A stretch of 64,000 nucleotides of DNA. Origin: Galeopsis tetrahit. Taxonomy: Eukaryota > Streptophyta > Magnoliopsida > Lamiales > Lamiaceae. The notes beneath the pieces were generated by a model that saw only the letters and a list, made by a program, of their open reading frames with translations, was not told where the DNA came from and ran no database searches. The stretch is from positions 558,001 to 622,000 of the forward strand of contig OY776119.1 in the NCBI GenBank assembly GCA_963675135.1, given 5' to 3'. Position numbers and translations under genes: made by a program. Numbering within the stretch: position 1 is the first letter of the stretch; each line of letters starts with the position of its first letter. Shown in pieces: positions 34,660-46,408 of the stretch.

Positions 34660-35387
34660 TGTGTCAACATGTATTTACACAAATGTGCTCATAAATTTCT
34701 AGAAGGATAGTTTTCGAACTACAGTTTACGTAGTTGACCTTATGTACCGTACACTCACTCTAATATATGTATCATAATAATTGTACAAATAAATAAACAA
34801 AATTATTTTGGACATAAGATTAGCAAAATTATATAAGTAATATGTTTAAATAATCAAAACCATATATATATATAGTTGGAAATTAAAAAAATAAAAAGGG
34901 AGAGGTCATGTCCTCCCTTGCAATTACCTACAATTTTAATAATGTACAATATTGTAATAAAGTGAGTACGGTGGATTCACCTACCTACAACTGTGGTCTG
35001 TGGACTCATTTGGTCGTATATAGCTAGCTAACTGCATTAAATGTTTCTGATGGAAAAAAACCACAACTAAATAAACAACACGACAAAAGTTCTAAAATTT
35101 CCGTCTCATTTAAAAGTTTGAAATTGTAGATGGTTCATGAGGAGGCTCATGAAGTTGACAATTTAAATGGTTGAATTGCTTTCTGCAGGAATTAAACTCA
35201 GTATATGTGGACGTGAGTCTTATATATGGCTCTGATATCGAGAAAGAATTTCGTCTAATCTAAAAATCTGAACGTGTATAAAAATGGAAAATTAATTATT
35301 CTATAATAATTTTCTAATAACATAACATAAAGTATTAGATGAGTCGATTGCTAGCTAGCTGTTTTATTTTCTTAATTAATAGTGTAA
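34660..35387 (+). repeat. Upstream module of gene C
   Basis: This region matches parts of the D upstream region (41440-42150) and the inverted E region: GACCTTATGTACCGTACACT, then TATGTTTAAATAATCAAAAC. No gene. Confidence 0.7.
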
Positions 35388-35734
35388 ATATAGTATTCAA
35401 TAAACCCCAAGGAGTTGACCAAGTAGCTATTTTGGAACTTAGAAGTGTATTCCTCTTTAGGTCTCAAGTTCGAACCCTTTAAGGTGCAAACAATTTCTAT
35501 AGGGCCAGTCCATACAGAGCGCAAAATTCTGGCTTTAAACAGGACCCACGCAAGAAGGCGGTGGGATTGGTCCCCCGGGATTAGTTGGTCCTTGGACCGG
35601 ATACCCGAGACATAAAAAATATATATATATATATATATATATATAAGTAGACGGTGGGATTGATTCCCCGAGATTAGTTGGTCCTTGGACCGGATACCCG
35701 AGACATATATATATATATATAGTGTTCAATAAAC
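35388..35734 (+). mobile_element. tRNA-derived SINE with target duplication
   Basis: The head at about 35408-35478 has a pol III box A-like GACCAAGTAGCTATTTTGG and a box B with AGTTCGAACCC. The body ends TTGGTCCTTGGACCGGATAC CCGAGACATA, followed by a (TA)n tail, and this 3' end is duplicated (35560-35612 and 35650-35705). An 18-base duplication ATATAGT(A/G)TTCAATAAAC flanks it (35388-35405, 35717-35734). Genes D and E have one uninterrupted copy of the equivalent site. It lies about 240 bp upstream of the C start codon. Confidence 0.82.
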
Positions 35735-35891
35735 AAGTAAGGAGTCCTTTATTTTGTAAGCATTGAGTATTAGTGCAAGCATTGTCACTCTGAAATATGT
35801 AAACATTAATTTCGAGTACCACCAGTAATACAATTCCCTTTCCGTCCAAAAAAAAATAAAATCCTAAAAAAGCATGAACAGTAGTCACCAC

Positions 35892-35909
35892 TATATATAT
35901 ATATATATG
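35892..35909 (+). promoter_or_regulatory. Probable TATA region of gene C
   Basis: A CTATATATATATATATATG run lies about 70 bp before the start and precedes the conserved GGGCTCATTCACTC block. Confidence 0.4.
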
Positions 35910-35976
35910 TGTGTGTATGGGCTCATTCACTCATACAACAAAATTATCCATGAAAATTAATACTAATAAAAAAAAA

Positions 35977-38572
35977 ATGGCGAAAGAAGGAGAGCCAGCT
36001 AGCCCTAATGCCCGAATGCTGCGAGCAAAAGAACTCAATATGTGTATAATAGCAGAGTTAGGTTTCAACACAATGGTTGATCCCATTTTATGCAAGAAGA
36101 TCATGGAGCAAACTCTAATCAAGCATCCTCGTTTCTCGTGCATCCTCGTAAGTTCTTTGTAAACCAGTTTTACCGGTACATATACTTAATTAGTGGTTGT
36201 TTAGGTGCAATTTTGAGGGATATAAGTCAATTTACTCCCATAATTTTCAACATTTTTTAAAATAGTCCCAAAAAGGTTAAATGTACCAGTTTAGTCACAT
36301 TTGTAATTTGTTCTGTATTGATCCCAAAAAAGTTAAATGTACCAATTAAGTCACATTTTTCACAATTCATTCTGTTTGTTTTGGTCCCAAAACAAGTTAA
36401 ATGTACCAATTTAATCCCATTTTTTTGTAATTACATTTAACTTTTTTGGGGCCATTGCATATAAAAGGTAAAAAGTTATGGGACTAAATTGACTTCTATC
36501 TCCAATTTAGACGATAATTTATTGCGTTTAGTGCAATTAGGGCTTTATTGTATCGGTACATGTACTTAGTGATTAACATATGGGTGTTTATATGAACAAG
36601 GTCGAGAAGAAGGGGAAATGTTGGTGGAAACGAACACACGTAGATGCCGAAAACCATGTTTTTGTTCCGCATTTGGATCCTGAAATGGAAAACTCCGATG
36701 AATTTGTCGAGGACTTCACATCGAATTTGTCAAAAATACCCCTGGATATGACAAAACCCCCCTGGGAATTCCACATTCTCAATGTAAAAACATCGAACGC
36801 AAAGGCTGTCGTAATATTCAAACTTCATCATGCATTGGGAGATGGAGTGTCTCTCATCTCTGTGTTACTTGCATGTTCTAGAAAACTCTCTAATCCTGAG
36901 TCTTTACCTGTTTTACCCTTGTCTAAGAAACAAAAGGATGTTTCTAATAAGGGGTTTTTTGTGTTGGTTTGGACAATCTTTTTGGTTATTTTCTATACTT
37001 TGGTTGATATTGCAATGAATATTGCTACGATTATGTTCTTCAAAGATGGAGGGACTCCGATTAAATCAAGTGGAGGAGCCGAGCTTATTTATAAAAGATT
37101 CGTTCATCGGATTGTTAATCTTGAGGATGTTAAGCTTGTCAAGAGAGCCATGAATGTGGTATGTTCTACAATCTTTATGAGCTTATATGAGATGCATGGA
37201 ATTGAAAACGAGTTATATGATACTCGACATGAGATATAAAACGTCGTTCGAGCTTGGTTCAATGTATACATCAAACAAGCTCGAATGATAGTTTTATGTT
37301 TGGTAAAGTTTGAATACGAAACCAAGATTGGCACTCTAAAAGGATCAAATTTTTAAAATTAAAATGAAATCAACGAACCGGTGTTTCAAACACCGAACGG
37401 AAATAAAAAAAATACGAAACCAAGATTGACACTCTAAAAGGATCAAAATTAAAAAAAAAAAATTGTATAACGATTCTTGATATTACCTCTTTATATAGAA
37501 TGTATAAACTTTTGTGAAGATTTTAACATTGTTAAATATATATGTTTGAAATTGTTGAAGAGCATTAATGATGTTTTAGTTGGAGTCACTGAAGCTGGTC
37601 TCACTCGCTATCTCAAAACAAGATACGGTAATTAAATTAATTCTTTTCCAATTATTTCTTATTATTATTATTATTATTATTATTTTTAATTATTGAAATT
37701 ATTTACTTAGTGTACGTCTCCATATATATTGAGCGCAGAAAAAGATGGAGAAAATATTATTGGTGGGAAAATCATAAAGAAACCACGACTTAGATCAATT
37801 GTTTTGTTTAACCTAAGACCAACTCCAACAATTGAGGTAATTAATTTCTTATAAATGTCATATCTGTCTCTTTTAATTAAGGGGAAATTTCTTATAAATG
37901 CCAAATATTTAGGTTGAGGATAAAATTAGATACTTAATTTATTTAATACAGAATATGTTCGAGATGATGGAGAAGGGGGAGTTAAATGGCATGTGGGGAA
38001 ATGCATTTGGCCTCGCTCTTCTACCCTTCACCATTTCTCCTCAAGACAATGTCTTAACTCGCATTCGTCGAGCAAAATCGAACATGGATCGAAAGAAACT
38101 CTCACTCGGACACAAATTTTTTTCCATTACAACCAAGATAGTAATCTCCTTGTTTGGAGCAACGGTACCAACTACCAATTCATCTTAAATATTTTTTTCT
38201 AGCCATGCATTTTCAGGGTAAATGACTCTAATACCCTTGTTACAAAAAATGTTGATAGTCAGCAGCTAAGACGCTGAGGGCAATGCTGAAGAATACGACT
38301 TTGAGTTTCTCGAACGTAATGGGCCCACAAGAAGAGGTCCTATTGTGTGGACACCATTTAGCTTACATTGCACCTTCTCTCTATAATTTTCCACAAGTAA
38401 GTCAATTTAACCATATGACGTCATTTTATTTAATTATTTTTTATTTTCTAAATATTGATATTATATATATTTAATTAATTATTTTTGTGAATTTTGACTC
38501 ATGCAGTCACTGAGCATCCATTTCCAAAGCTATGCTGGGAAGCTAATAATTTCAATTGGTGTTGATGAATAA
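35977..38572 (+). pseudogene. WSD1-like: WSD1-type acyltransferase gene C, C-terminally truncated
   Basis: Exons: 35977-36147, 36601-37158, 37561-37627, 37739-37836, 37952-38164, 38259-38396, 38507-38572. All splice borders are standard and the frame is open, with HHALGDG at about residues 133-139. Exon 2 lacks four residues that D has at the start of the hydrophobic stretch. In exon 7 the frame reads SYAGKLIISIGVDE and stops (TAA 38570-38572), because the gene switches there to a retroelement junction. The last about 35 residues of the family, including LIPNPHKLCDDF, are missing. The junction repeats ATTTCCAAAGCTATG from within exon 7. The N-terminal catalytic half is complete, but loss of the conserved C-terminal end probably inactivates it. 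The transcript would also lack its own 3' end. Confidence 0.87.
36217..36502. mobile_element. GTCCC-type inverted-repeat MITE in intron 1 of gene C
   Basis: The left end GGGATATAAGTCAATTTACT and the right end ATTGACTTCTATCTC are complementary. Outside lie CAATTTTGA and CAATTTAGA (8 of 9 bases equal), a 9-bp duplication as in Mutator-like elements. Pseudogene B has the uninterrupted site (GCAATTTGGATGATAATTTA). Gene D carries the insertion at the same place. Confidence 0.78.
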
Positions 38573-40235
38573 TTTCCAAAGCTATGCAGTCACACGAGTC
38601 TCTACTTCTGGATTGTATTCAAGTCGTTCACTCCGATTTGAGCGAGTGATCATTCACTGAAAACAAAAATAGAGAAAAACTGAACTGATACTGAATGGGT
38701 CAGTGTTAGTTCTTATTCAACAAAGCAAAATAATTTACAAAATATTCAATCGAATTAACAACTGTTCCCCGACAGCGGTGCCAAAATATATTCTGCTGTG
38801 TATTCATCTAGGGCACGAAGGCCAGATATATATATACATGTGCTGAATCATTCTAAAACAAGTGGGCCGGGCATTATAACTGATAGGCCAAACATAACTC
38901 AACTCCAATACTGTATTATGGTCAGTAAGCACAAATATTTTTTTGAATTTTCAGAATTTTTTATTTTTTTGGATTTTTTTTCAGAATTTTTTTAACAGAA
39001 ATTAAAAACACAAAAAAATCAATCAAATTTTAAACCATTCCCCGGCAACGGCGCCAAAATTTGGTGTGTTGTCGCCGGCACCCAAAAATAATACCTTAAC
39101 TAACCCACTAATGTAGTAGAGTAAGTAAGGGTCGATCCCACATAAAATTAATTTAATTCATGACTATTTCGTGTTATGAAAACAATTAAAAAGGGAGGGA
39201 GTTTGGTTGGTGACTAACTAACTACTAGAATACATGAAAAATAACAAGAAGCAATAAAATAAATAGGAATCAAATAAAAGGAAATTCTAGTTCTCGGATT
39301 TGCATTCCCTTTTAATAATTTTCATACACAATTAAAATTCACAAATATCTCAACGCTACCTTGAATCTTGCCCCTAAACTAGTTCGAATTATTTCTTAAG
39401 TTTAATTAATTAAAAGGTACGACCTCTAATTAACCTATTATAATGAATAACCCCAAAACATGTATTCGAGATTCAACTCATAGAATGCATTAACGAACCA
39501 AAATAATAGAGCAAACTAGACTATGAATACGAGACGCTCGTTTCATACAACCTAGACTTCGCTATCCCTAGGGTGTTCTGCCCTATTTGCTACTCCAATT
39601 ACACAATTATAACAATTACGGATTATAACGTGCAATATAGCTAGAAATAATTTAATCATGCAAGTTGATCAACTCACGAAATAATTAAACATCACATACA
39701 TAGCATAAAACAAATAACGAAGAAATCAAATAGAAAGGGTTAAAAAATTCGTTACTAAATAATCGAGAATTAAATCATAACAAAGGTTTGTGCCTCCTCA
39801 AACTAGAAAATAAATTAGCCGAACATGGCTTCAAAAATATGAGGACAGACTCTCATTGAAAACTCTCCTCTCAAATTAACTCACGCTGTCAGTCCACGCC
39901 TCCAAGTCTTGTGTTAATCTCCCAAAAATGACGGCTGCCCTTTCTTGCCAATAAAGTCTGCTACTTGTTCTCCAAAACACCAAAAGCCCAAAGAAGTCTT
40001 CACGTCCATGGGCCTCAATTGCCAAAGTTAGGCCCAAATAGAAAGATATTAAATAATGGCTTGGCTCGACATTGAATCCTCCCGTCTTGGCCCAATTTCT
40101 TATCAAACTAACCGGTCTATGTATTTTTAAAATGCTCCAATTTTATCTGAATTAAATAAAAAATTAAAATATTGAGATAATTGACAAGGGATATTCAATT
40201 AAAGCACAATAATATGCAATAATTCCTACTCATCA
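38573..40235 (-). mobile_element. Two nested Ty3-type LTR/primer-site fragments
   Basis: On the minus strand there is an LTR from about 40235 (TGATGAGTAGGAATTATTGC) to about 39060, followed by an Asp-tRNA primer site at 39039-39056 and a leader down to 38934. A second, different LTR end and primer site variant (TGGCACCGCTGTCGGGGA, 38766-38783) follows, with its leader down to 38573, where it joins exon 7 of gene C. No coding sequence of either element remains. CAGTAAGCACAAA stands on both sides of the first fragment (38921-38933, 40238-40250). Confidence 0.75.
39039..39056 (-). other. Primer binding site, Asp-tRNA type
   Basis: The minus strand reads TGGCGCCGTTGCCGGGGA, the standard form, adjacent to the LTR end. 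The family is the same as the element at the left edge of the window. Confidence 0.8.
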
Positions 40236-40279
40236 ATCAGTAAGCACAAAAATTGTTAAGTGTCAAACTAGCTATGTTT

Positions 40280-40433
40280 GTGTTTATTTGTTAAGCACAA
40301 AAATTTGGTTCAAGGCTTATTTGTGCTTCTTGTAATTGAGTATTGTTTATGTTTAAGCCCCTTGTAACTTTGGACGTTTTCTTTGAGTACTCCTGGTACT
40401 CGTTTTGTAATATTTTATCCGTTCAAAAAAAAA
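40280..40433 (+). mobile_element. LINE 3' tail with poly(A)
   Basis: A noncoding end with CCTGGTACTCGTTTTGTAAT and a following A-run at 40425-40433, typical of the 3' ends of plant LINEs. No coding part remains. Confidence 0.6.
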
Positions 40434-40439
40434 GTTTGA

Positions 40440-42200
40440 TAGGTGTTCAATTGAGTATATGGCATATATCGTTCCATGTGTGGTTGGTGGTATCATTATT
40501 TCACAATTCAATATATAGAATTTCGTTAGACCTCATTAATATGCATTTGTATTTGTTATGCTTTTATTATAGATAGATAAACGTTTTCTATATGTTTTTC
40601 CAATATCAATTTGGTAATTTTCTATTAAAGTTGACCCTAACGTCACTTTTTAAGAGATTGAGCTTAAAAAAGTAACTTAAGTGTCAACAATCACGATGGG
40701 TGAACTTATAATTCGGACTCAAATAAAATAATTCATCGGCCCCGCAACAAACAAACAACCCTCGAAATAAAGAGTGAGTCTTGTGTGTACTCATTCACTT
40801 GGATTCATTTAATTTTTTATTCGGGTCATGACACTGAATATACTTCTATTCGCAACTATTTTTTTACTAAAAAGTACTTGTGTTACAATTTTTAGTAATA
40901 TTATGTTGCATGTTTAAAATAAATATTGTCTCAATGAAATACAATCTAAAATTCATTTGAACCAAGTGCTAATGATGCTCCTTCTTTAGTCTTCTTCTTA
41001 TTCTATAAAATGTAAAAACGAAACAAATTAAATGGAACGAAAACTTGAAGAAAACCGGTCATAACACAATTTTAGCGTCAGAATAAAAGAAGAAGAGATG
41101 ATAGAAATGAGAAAAAAAAACATGTATGAAGAGAAAAAACCATTAGGGCACGTCGGATGGGTCCGGAGCGGGTCAAGTGCATATATGCATTTGAGTGAAT
41201 TAAATGAATAGGCAACGTTAAATAAAAATGCATTTTACCCCGTATGTACATCTCCACATTTTTCTTGAGGTAAAAGAAAGTATATATAAACACATAAATA
41301 ATAAAAAAACTATAATTATATATGGAGGGTTAGGTTTGATCATAAATATTTTTTTGTACGTACTATGCATTCATTTTTATAGGCTGACATGCACATGCTC
41401 TTGCTCCCATATATGTAACATTCACGTGTGCCTGCTTTCGAACTTTCAATGTAGTTGATCTTATGTACCGTACAGTCACTCTAATTTATACTCCGTATAT
41501 CATAATAATTGAATAAATAAATAAATTATGTTTAAATATATATATATATATAGTTGGAAATTTAAAAAAAATAAAAAAAATGGAGAGATCATGATCATCA
41601 CCTACGATTTTCATTTGTCAAATAAAGACTATATATATATTAAAAGAAAAAACCAAAAAATCTAGAGCCATAAGTTCACAAGTCGAACTAGAGGCCGGAG
41701 CGCCATTAAAACCTTGCCCGGGAAAACCCTCTTTAATTAGGGACAAAACCTGAGTCAAGGGAAAAATGTACACCCCCCTAGGAAACTGAAGTATAAAAAC
41801 GGAAATATTCATGTCACAATATATATAACCAAATAGTGGCCTGCCGAGACTTTGCCACAACATCCGCAGCCTGGTTCGCCTCCCTGTATGTGTGAGAGAA
41901 CCGGACCGTCATCACCCTACAATTTTCATTTGGTCGTATATAGGTAGCTAATTGCATTAATAATTAAATGTCTGATGGCGAAAAAAAAAAAACATAACTA
42001 AATAAACAACACGACAAAAATTCTAAAATTTGATCATGTTGACTCAAGAATAAATTTTCATTTCAAATATAATATGAGATCGAGATCAATAAAGTATTAG
42101 ATGAGTCAATTGCTATTATTTCCTTAATTAATAGTGTGCATATATATAGTTCTCAATAAAATCCCAAAAAAGCATGAACAGTAGTCGAGAGTACTTTGTC
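40440..42200 (+). repeat. Upstream region of gene D
   Basis: Modules shared with the other units: 40600-40860, 41240-41420 (GGGTTAGGTTTGATCATAAA) and 41440-41580. 41630-41920 is unique and holds a minus-strand frame of 81 residues that I do not recognise. No gene called. Confidence 0.6.
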
Positions 42201-42202
42201 AA

Positions 42203-42214
42203 CTATATATATAT
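42203..42214 (+). promoter_or_regulatory. Probable TATA region of gene D
   Basis: CTATATATATATG lies about 70 bp before the start codon, followed by the shared GGCTCATTCACTC block. Confidence 0.4.
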
Positions 42215-42278
42215 GTGTATAGGCTCATTCACTCCTACAACAAAATTATCCATGAAAATTACTAATTTTAACAAAAAA

Positions 42279-44894
42279 ATGGCAAAAGAAGAAGAAGAAG
42301 GAGAGCCAGCTAGCCCTAATGCCCGAATGCTGCAAGCAAAAGAACTCAATATTTGTATAATGGCAGAGTTAGGTTTCAACACAATGGTCGATCCCATTTT
42401 ATGCAAGAAGATCATGGAGCAAACTCTAATCAAGCATCCTCGTTTCTCGTGCATCCTCGTAAGTTCTTCGTAAACCAGTTTTACCGGTACATATACTTAC
42501 TTGTTGTTTAGGTGCAATATTTTTTAGGGATAGAATTTACTCCCATAACTTTCAACATTTTTTAAAATGGTTCCAACATTTTTTTAAATGGTCCAATTTA
42601 GTCACATTTTTTTCTATAATTTGTTCTGTTTTGGTCCCAAAAAAGTTTAATGTACCAATTTAGTCTCATTTTTCGCAATTCGTTCTGTTTTGATCCAAAA
42701 AAAAGTTAAATGTATCATTTTAGTCTCATTTTTTTTTGCAATTACATTTAACTTTTTTGGGACCAAAACAAAACAAATTGCAAAATAGAGAGACTAAATT
42801 GGTACATTTAACTTTTTTGGGACCATTTCGAAAAAAGTAAAAAGTTATGGGACTAAATTGACTTCTATCTCCAATTTAGATGAAAATTTATTGTGTTTAG
42901 TGCAAATAGGACTTTATTTTATGGGATTAACATATGTGTGTTTATTTGAACAAGGTCGAGAAGAAGGGGAAATGTTGGTGGAAACGAACACACGTAGATG
43001 CCGACAACCATGTTTTTGTTCCGCATTTGGATCCTGAAATGGAAAACTCCGATGAATTTGTCGAGGACTTCACATCGAATTTGTCAAAAATACCCCTGGA
43101 TATGACAAAGCCACCCTGGGAATTCCACATTCTCAATGTAAAAACATCGAACGCAAAGGCTGTCGTAATATTCAAACTTCATCATGCACTGGGAGATGGA
43201 GTGTCTCTCATCTCTGTGTTACTTGCATGTTCTAGAAAACTCTCTGATCCTGAGTCTTTACCTGTTTTACCCTTTTCTAAGAAACTGAAGCATGTTTCTG
43301 ATAAGGGGTTTATGATAAGGTTTTTTGTCTTGGTTTTGTCATTCATTTTGGTTATTTTCTATACTTTGGTTGATATTGCAATGAATATTGCAACGATTAT
43401 GTTCTTCAAAGATGGAGGGACTCCGATTAAAGCAAGTGAAGGAGCCGAGCTTACTTGTAAGAGATTCGTTCATCGGATTGTTAACCTTGAGGATGTTAAG
43501 CTCGTCAAGAGAGCCATGAATGTGGTATGTTCTACAACCTTTATGAGCTTATATTCTCATGCATGAAATTGAAAACGAGTTAATTTATACCCGACTTGAG
43601 ATATAAAACATCATTCGAGCTTGGTTCGATGTAGATATCAAACAAGCTCGAATAATAGTTTTATGTTTGGTAAAGTCTGAATACGAAACCAAGAATGACA
43701 CTCTAAAAGGATCAAAATTAAAAAAATTGTACAACGATTCTTGAAATTGTTAACTATATAGAATGTATAAACTTTTCCTATTCAAGTTTTTAAATGTGAA
43801 GATTCTGACATTGTTAACTATATATGTTTGAAATTGTTGAAGACCATTAATGATGTTTTACTTGGAGTCACTGAAGCTGGTCTCACTCGCTATCTCAACA
43901 CAAGATACGGTGAATTATAATTTTCCAATTATTTGTGATTTTAATTGCTTTAATTATTAATATTTTTAATTCTTGAGTGTATGTCTCTATATATATATTG
44001 TGTGCAGAAAAAGATGGAGAAAATAAAATTATTGGTGGGAAAATCATAAAGAAACCACGACTTAGATCAATTGTTGTGTTTAACCTAAGACCAACTCCAA
44101 CAATTGAGGTAATCACGATCATGTCATATATATATCTTTCTCTTTTAATTAAGAGAAAATTTTCTTATAAGGAAATATCAAATTTAATTATTTAATACAG
44201 AATATGTTCGAGATGATGGAGAAGGAGGAGTTAAATGTCATGTGGGGAAATGCATTTGGCCTTGTTCTTCTGCCCTTCACCATTTCTCCACAAGACGATG
44301 TCTTAACTCACATTCGTCGAGCAAAATCAAACATAGATCGAAAGAAACTCTCACTCGGACACAATTTTTTTTCCATTGCAACCAAGATAGTAATGTCCTT
44401 GTTTGGAACCAAGGTACTAAAATGTTTTCTACCCATTTTCAGTGTAAATGACTCTAATACCCTTGTTACCAAAAATGTTGACAGTCAGCAGCTAAGACGC
44501 TGAGGGCAATGCTGAAGAATACGACTTTCACTTTCTCGAACGTAATGGGCCCACAAGAAGAGGTCCTATTTGGTGGACACCATTTAGCTTACATTGCACC
44601 TTCTCTCTATAATTTTCCACAAGTAAGTCCATTTAACCATATGACATTTTATTTAATTATTTTTAATTTTCTAAATATTGATATTATATATATTTAATTA
44701 ATTATTTTTGACTCATGCAGTCACTGAGCATCCATTTCCAAAGCTATGCTGGGAAGCTTATAATTTCAATTGGTGTTGATGAAAAATTGATCCCAAATCC
44801 TCATAAACTTTGCGATGATTTTGTTAAGTCTCTTGAAGATATTAAGGAAGCTGTAATAAAAAGAGGGCTTCTCAAATATGGTCATAATGAGTGA
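42279..44894 (+). CDS. WSD1-like: WSD1-type wax ester synthase/diacylglycerol acyltransferase, gene D
   Basis: Exons: 42279-42458, 42955-43524, 43843-43909, 44008-44108, 44201-44413, 44485-44622, 44721-44894. They join in frame with GT/AG borders to about 480 residues. HHALGDG lies at about residues 136-142. The hydrophobic stretch (FFVLVLSFILVIFYTLVDIA) is about 180-200. The C-terminal domain includes NVMGPQEEV, HHLAYIAPS, SYAGKLIISIGVDEKLIPNP and HKLCDDF. The predicted role is O-acylation of fatty alcohols or diacylglycerol at the ER for wax ester or oil synthesis; exact substrates are unknown. It is closest to gene C. Intron 1 carries the same MITE as C. ATG at 42279 is chosen because all copies share MAKE; an upstream in-frame ATG lies at 42252. 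Confidence 0.92.
42528..42871. mobile_element. GTCCC-type inverted-repeat MITE in intron 1 of gene D
   Basis: It lies at the same site as the element in gene C, right end ATTGACTTCTATCTC before CAATTTAGATG. It is longer than C's copy because internal GTCCC units differ in number. Confidence 0.75.
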
Positions 44895-45311
44895 CAGAAA
44901 TATTTATATATGTTATTGCTAGATTAATTAATATTGGAACATGTTTTTATTTGGCTTGATGTAATGATGTGTTTTCCAGTACTGTTATCCACATTATATA
45001 TTGCTTACCCTCTTTAGACAATAAATCTCCTTTTGAAGTATTATTATGGTTAATTTCCTTTTCTCCGTGATTATGCGCAGCGCAAGTTGACTCCTCGTAG
45101 TCAACCTTGTATTTTTCTTCGCTATAGTAGTATTCATAAAGAGTTTTCAGTGTTTAGATCTTATCGCTTCCCATATTTTTTTCGAATGGCGTGCTCGTTG
45201 TGACAAGCTCATTGTGTGGGCTAATTATATATGAATAGCTCCTCAACGGGTCTGGCAAGGTCTCTGAAGTGACGTCTCTATTATTTCAGAAAATTCAGTT
45301 CTATAACTTTC
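44895..45311 (+). other. 3' flank of gene D with copia integrase scrap
   Basis: The 3' untranslated stretch (GCTAGATTAATTAATATTGG) leads to a shared flank TTTGGCTTGATGTAATGATG. At 45085-45175 a plus-strand piece reads LTPRSQPCIFLRYSSIHK-like, part of the copia integrase C-terminus. The same scrap lies behind gene E (58690-58800), so it predates the D/E duplication. Confidence 0.7.
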
Positions 45312-45345
45312 TGATAGAAGTCAATTTTAGTTCCATAACTTTCTA

Positions 45346-45837
45346 CTCCCTCCGTCATAGTGAAAGCTACCCGGGAGCTTTGGGCACAGAGGTTAAGAAA
45401 TATAATATACTCCCTCCGTCCCATATTAACTTTCATAGGTAGATGGATACATATATTAAGAAAGTGTGATAATGAGTGGAGTTTTGAGGGGTAATTTTGT
45501 AAATTTTTATGTATAAAGTAAATAAATGAGTTGACTTTTGTGTATGTATGGAGAAAAACTAATGGCATTTGTGTAAAATTAAGAATATTGTGAGGGTGGA
45601 GTTTATAAATTGTTTTTCATTTTAAGGGTGTGAAAATTATTGTGGGACGTCCAAAAAAGGAAAGTGTGAAAGTTATTGTGGGACGGAGGGAGTAATAAGT
45701 AGTTGTATTAAAGGTGATGTGATTGAGACAGAGAAGAATATAAGGAAATGTTACGTAGTTTCCAAAAAGGGGTGGGTAGCTTTCAATGGGACGGATAAAA
45801 ATGAAAAGTTTGGTAGTTTTCACTGGGACGGAGGGAT
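45346..45837. mobile_element. Stowaway-like MITE, middle layer
   Basis: Ends CTCCCTCCGTCATAGTGAAA and CACTGGGACGGAGGGAT, with TA at 45344-45345 and 45838-45839. Confidence 0.82.
45410..45692. mobile_element. Stowaway-like MITE, innermost layer
   Basis: Ends CTCCCTCCGTCCCATATTAA and TGTGGGACGGAGGGAG, with TA at 45408-45409 and 45693-45694. Confidence 0.88.
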
Positions 45838-46131
45838 TACCTTTTTTTATATTGTCCCGAAAAAGTTAAATGTACCAATTTAGTCCTTTTTCGCAATTTA
45901 TTTTATTTTGGTCCCAAAAAGTTAAATATAATTGCCAAAAATGGAACAAAATTGATACAATTAACTTCTTTGGAACCAAAACAGAACAAATTGCAAAAAA
46001 ATGAGACCAAATTAATTGATATATTTTACTTTTTTAGAATCAATTTTCAAAGTTATGGGACTAAATTGACTTCTATCTACTTGTATAAGCTAGACGATGT
46101 CCTTGGAATTAGCGGTCTGATAATAACTAAG

Positions 46132-46366
46132 GGCACAAGCTGTATACCCCTCAAGCTTTGTTAAATATACTCCTCCTTCCCATTTATTAATTTAATAATC
46201 ATGCAAAATACAAAAACTATCCTTATACTAAAATGACCCTGATAAATACACCTCCCTCCACTTTTAAACCCTAACCCTAATTTTAGCCGTCACCATCGCC
46301 GCTGCCACCTTCGGTGACCAACAAAGCTACCTAAACAATGTCATACAGTGCCAAAAATTACAGAAA

Positions 46367-46408
<42 letters not shown>

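Larger units (their letters stand above)
45312..46081. mobile_element. Three-level nest: GTCCC-type MITE split by two Stowaway-like MITEs
   Basis: The outermost element starts GATAGAAGTCAATTTTAG (45313) and resumes at 45840 with the GTCCCGAAAAAGTTAAATG part, ending near GACTTCTATCTAC (46081). It is split by a Stowaway-like element 45346-45837, itself split by another at 45410-45692. Behind gene E the uninterrupted form (CATAACTTTCTATCTTTTTT, 58891-58910) shows the empty TA site. Confidence 0.82.

Noticed and set aside
35535..35930. 131-residue minus-strand frame
   Set aside because: It spans the SINE and (TA)n tracts; repetitive GYPVQGPTN words come from the duplicated SINE body.
36588..36821. 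Antisense frames of 77 residues in exon 2 of C, also in B, D and E
   Set aside because: They are mirror frames of the conserved exon 2 coding strand.
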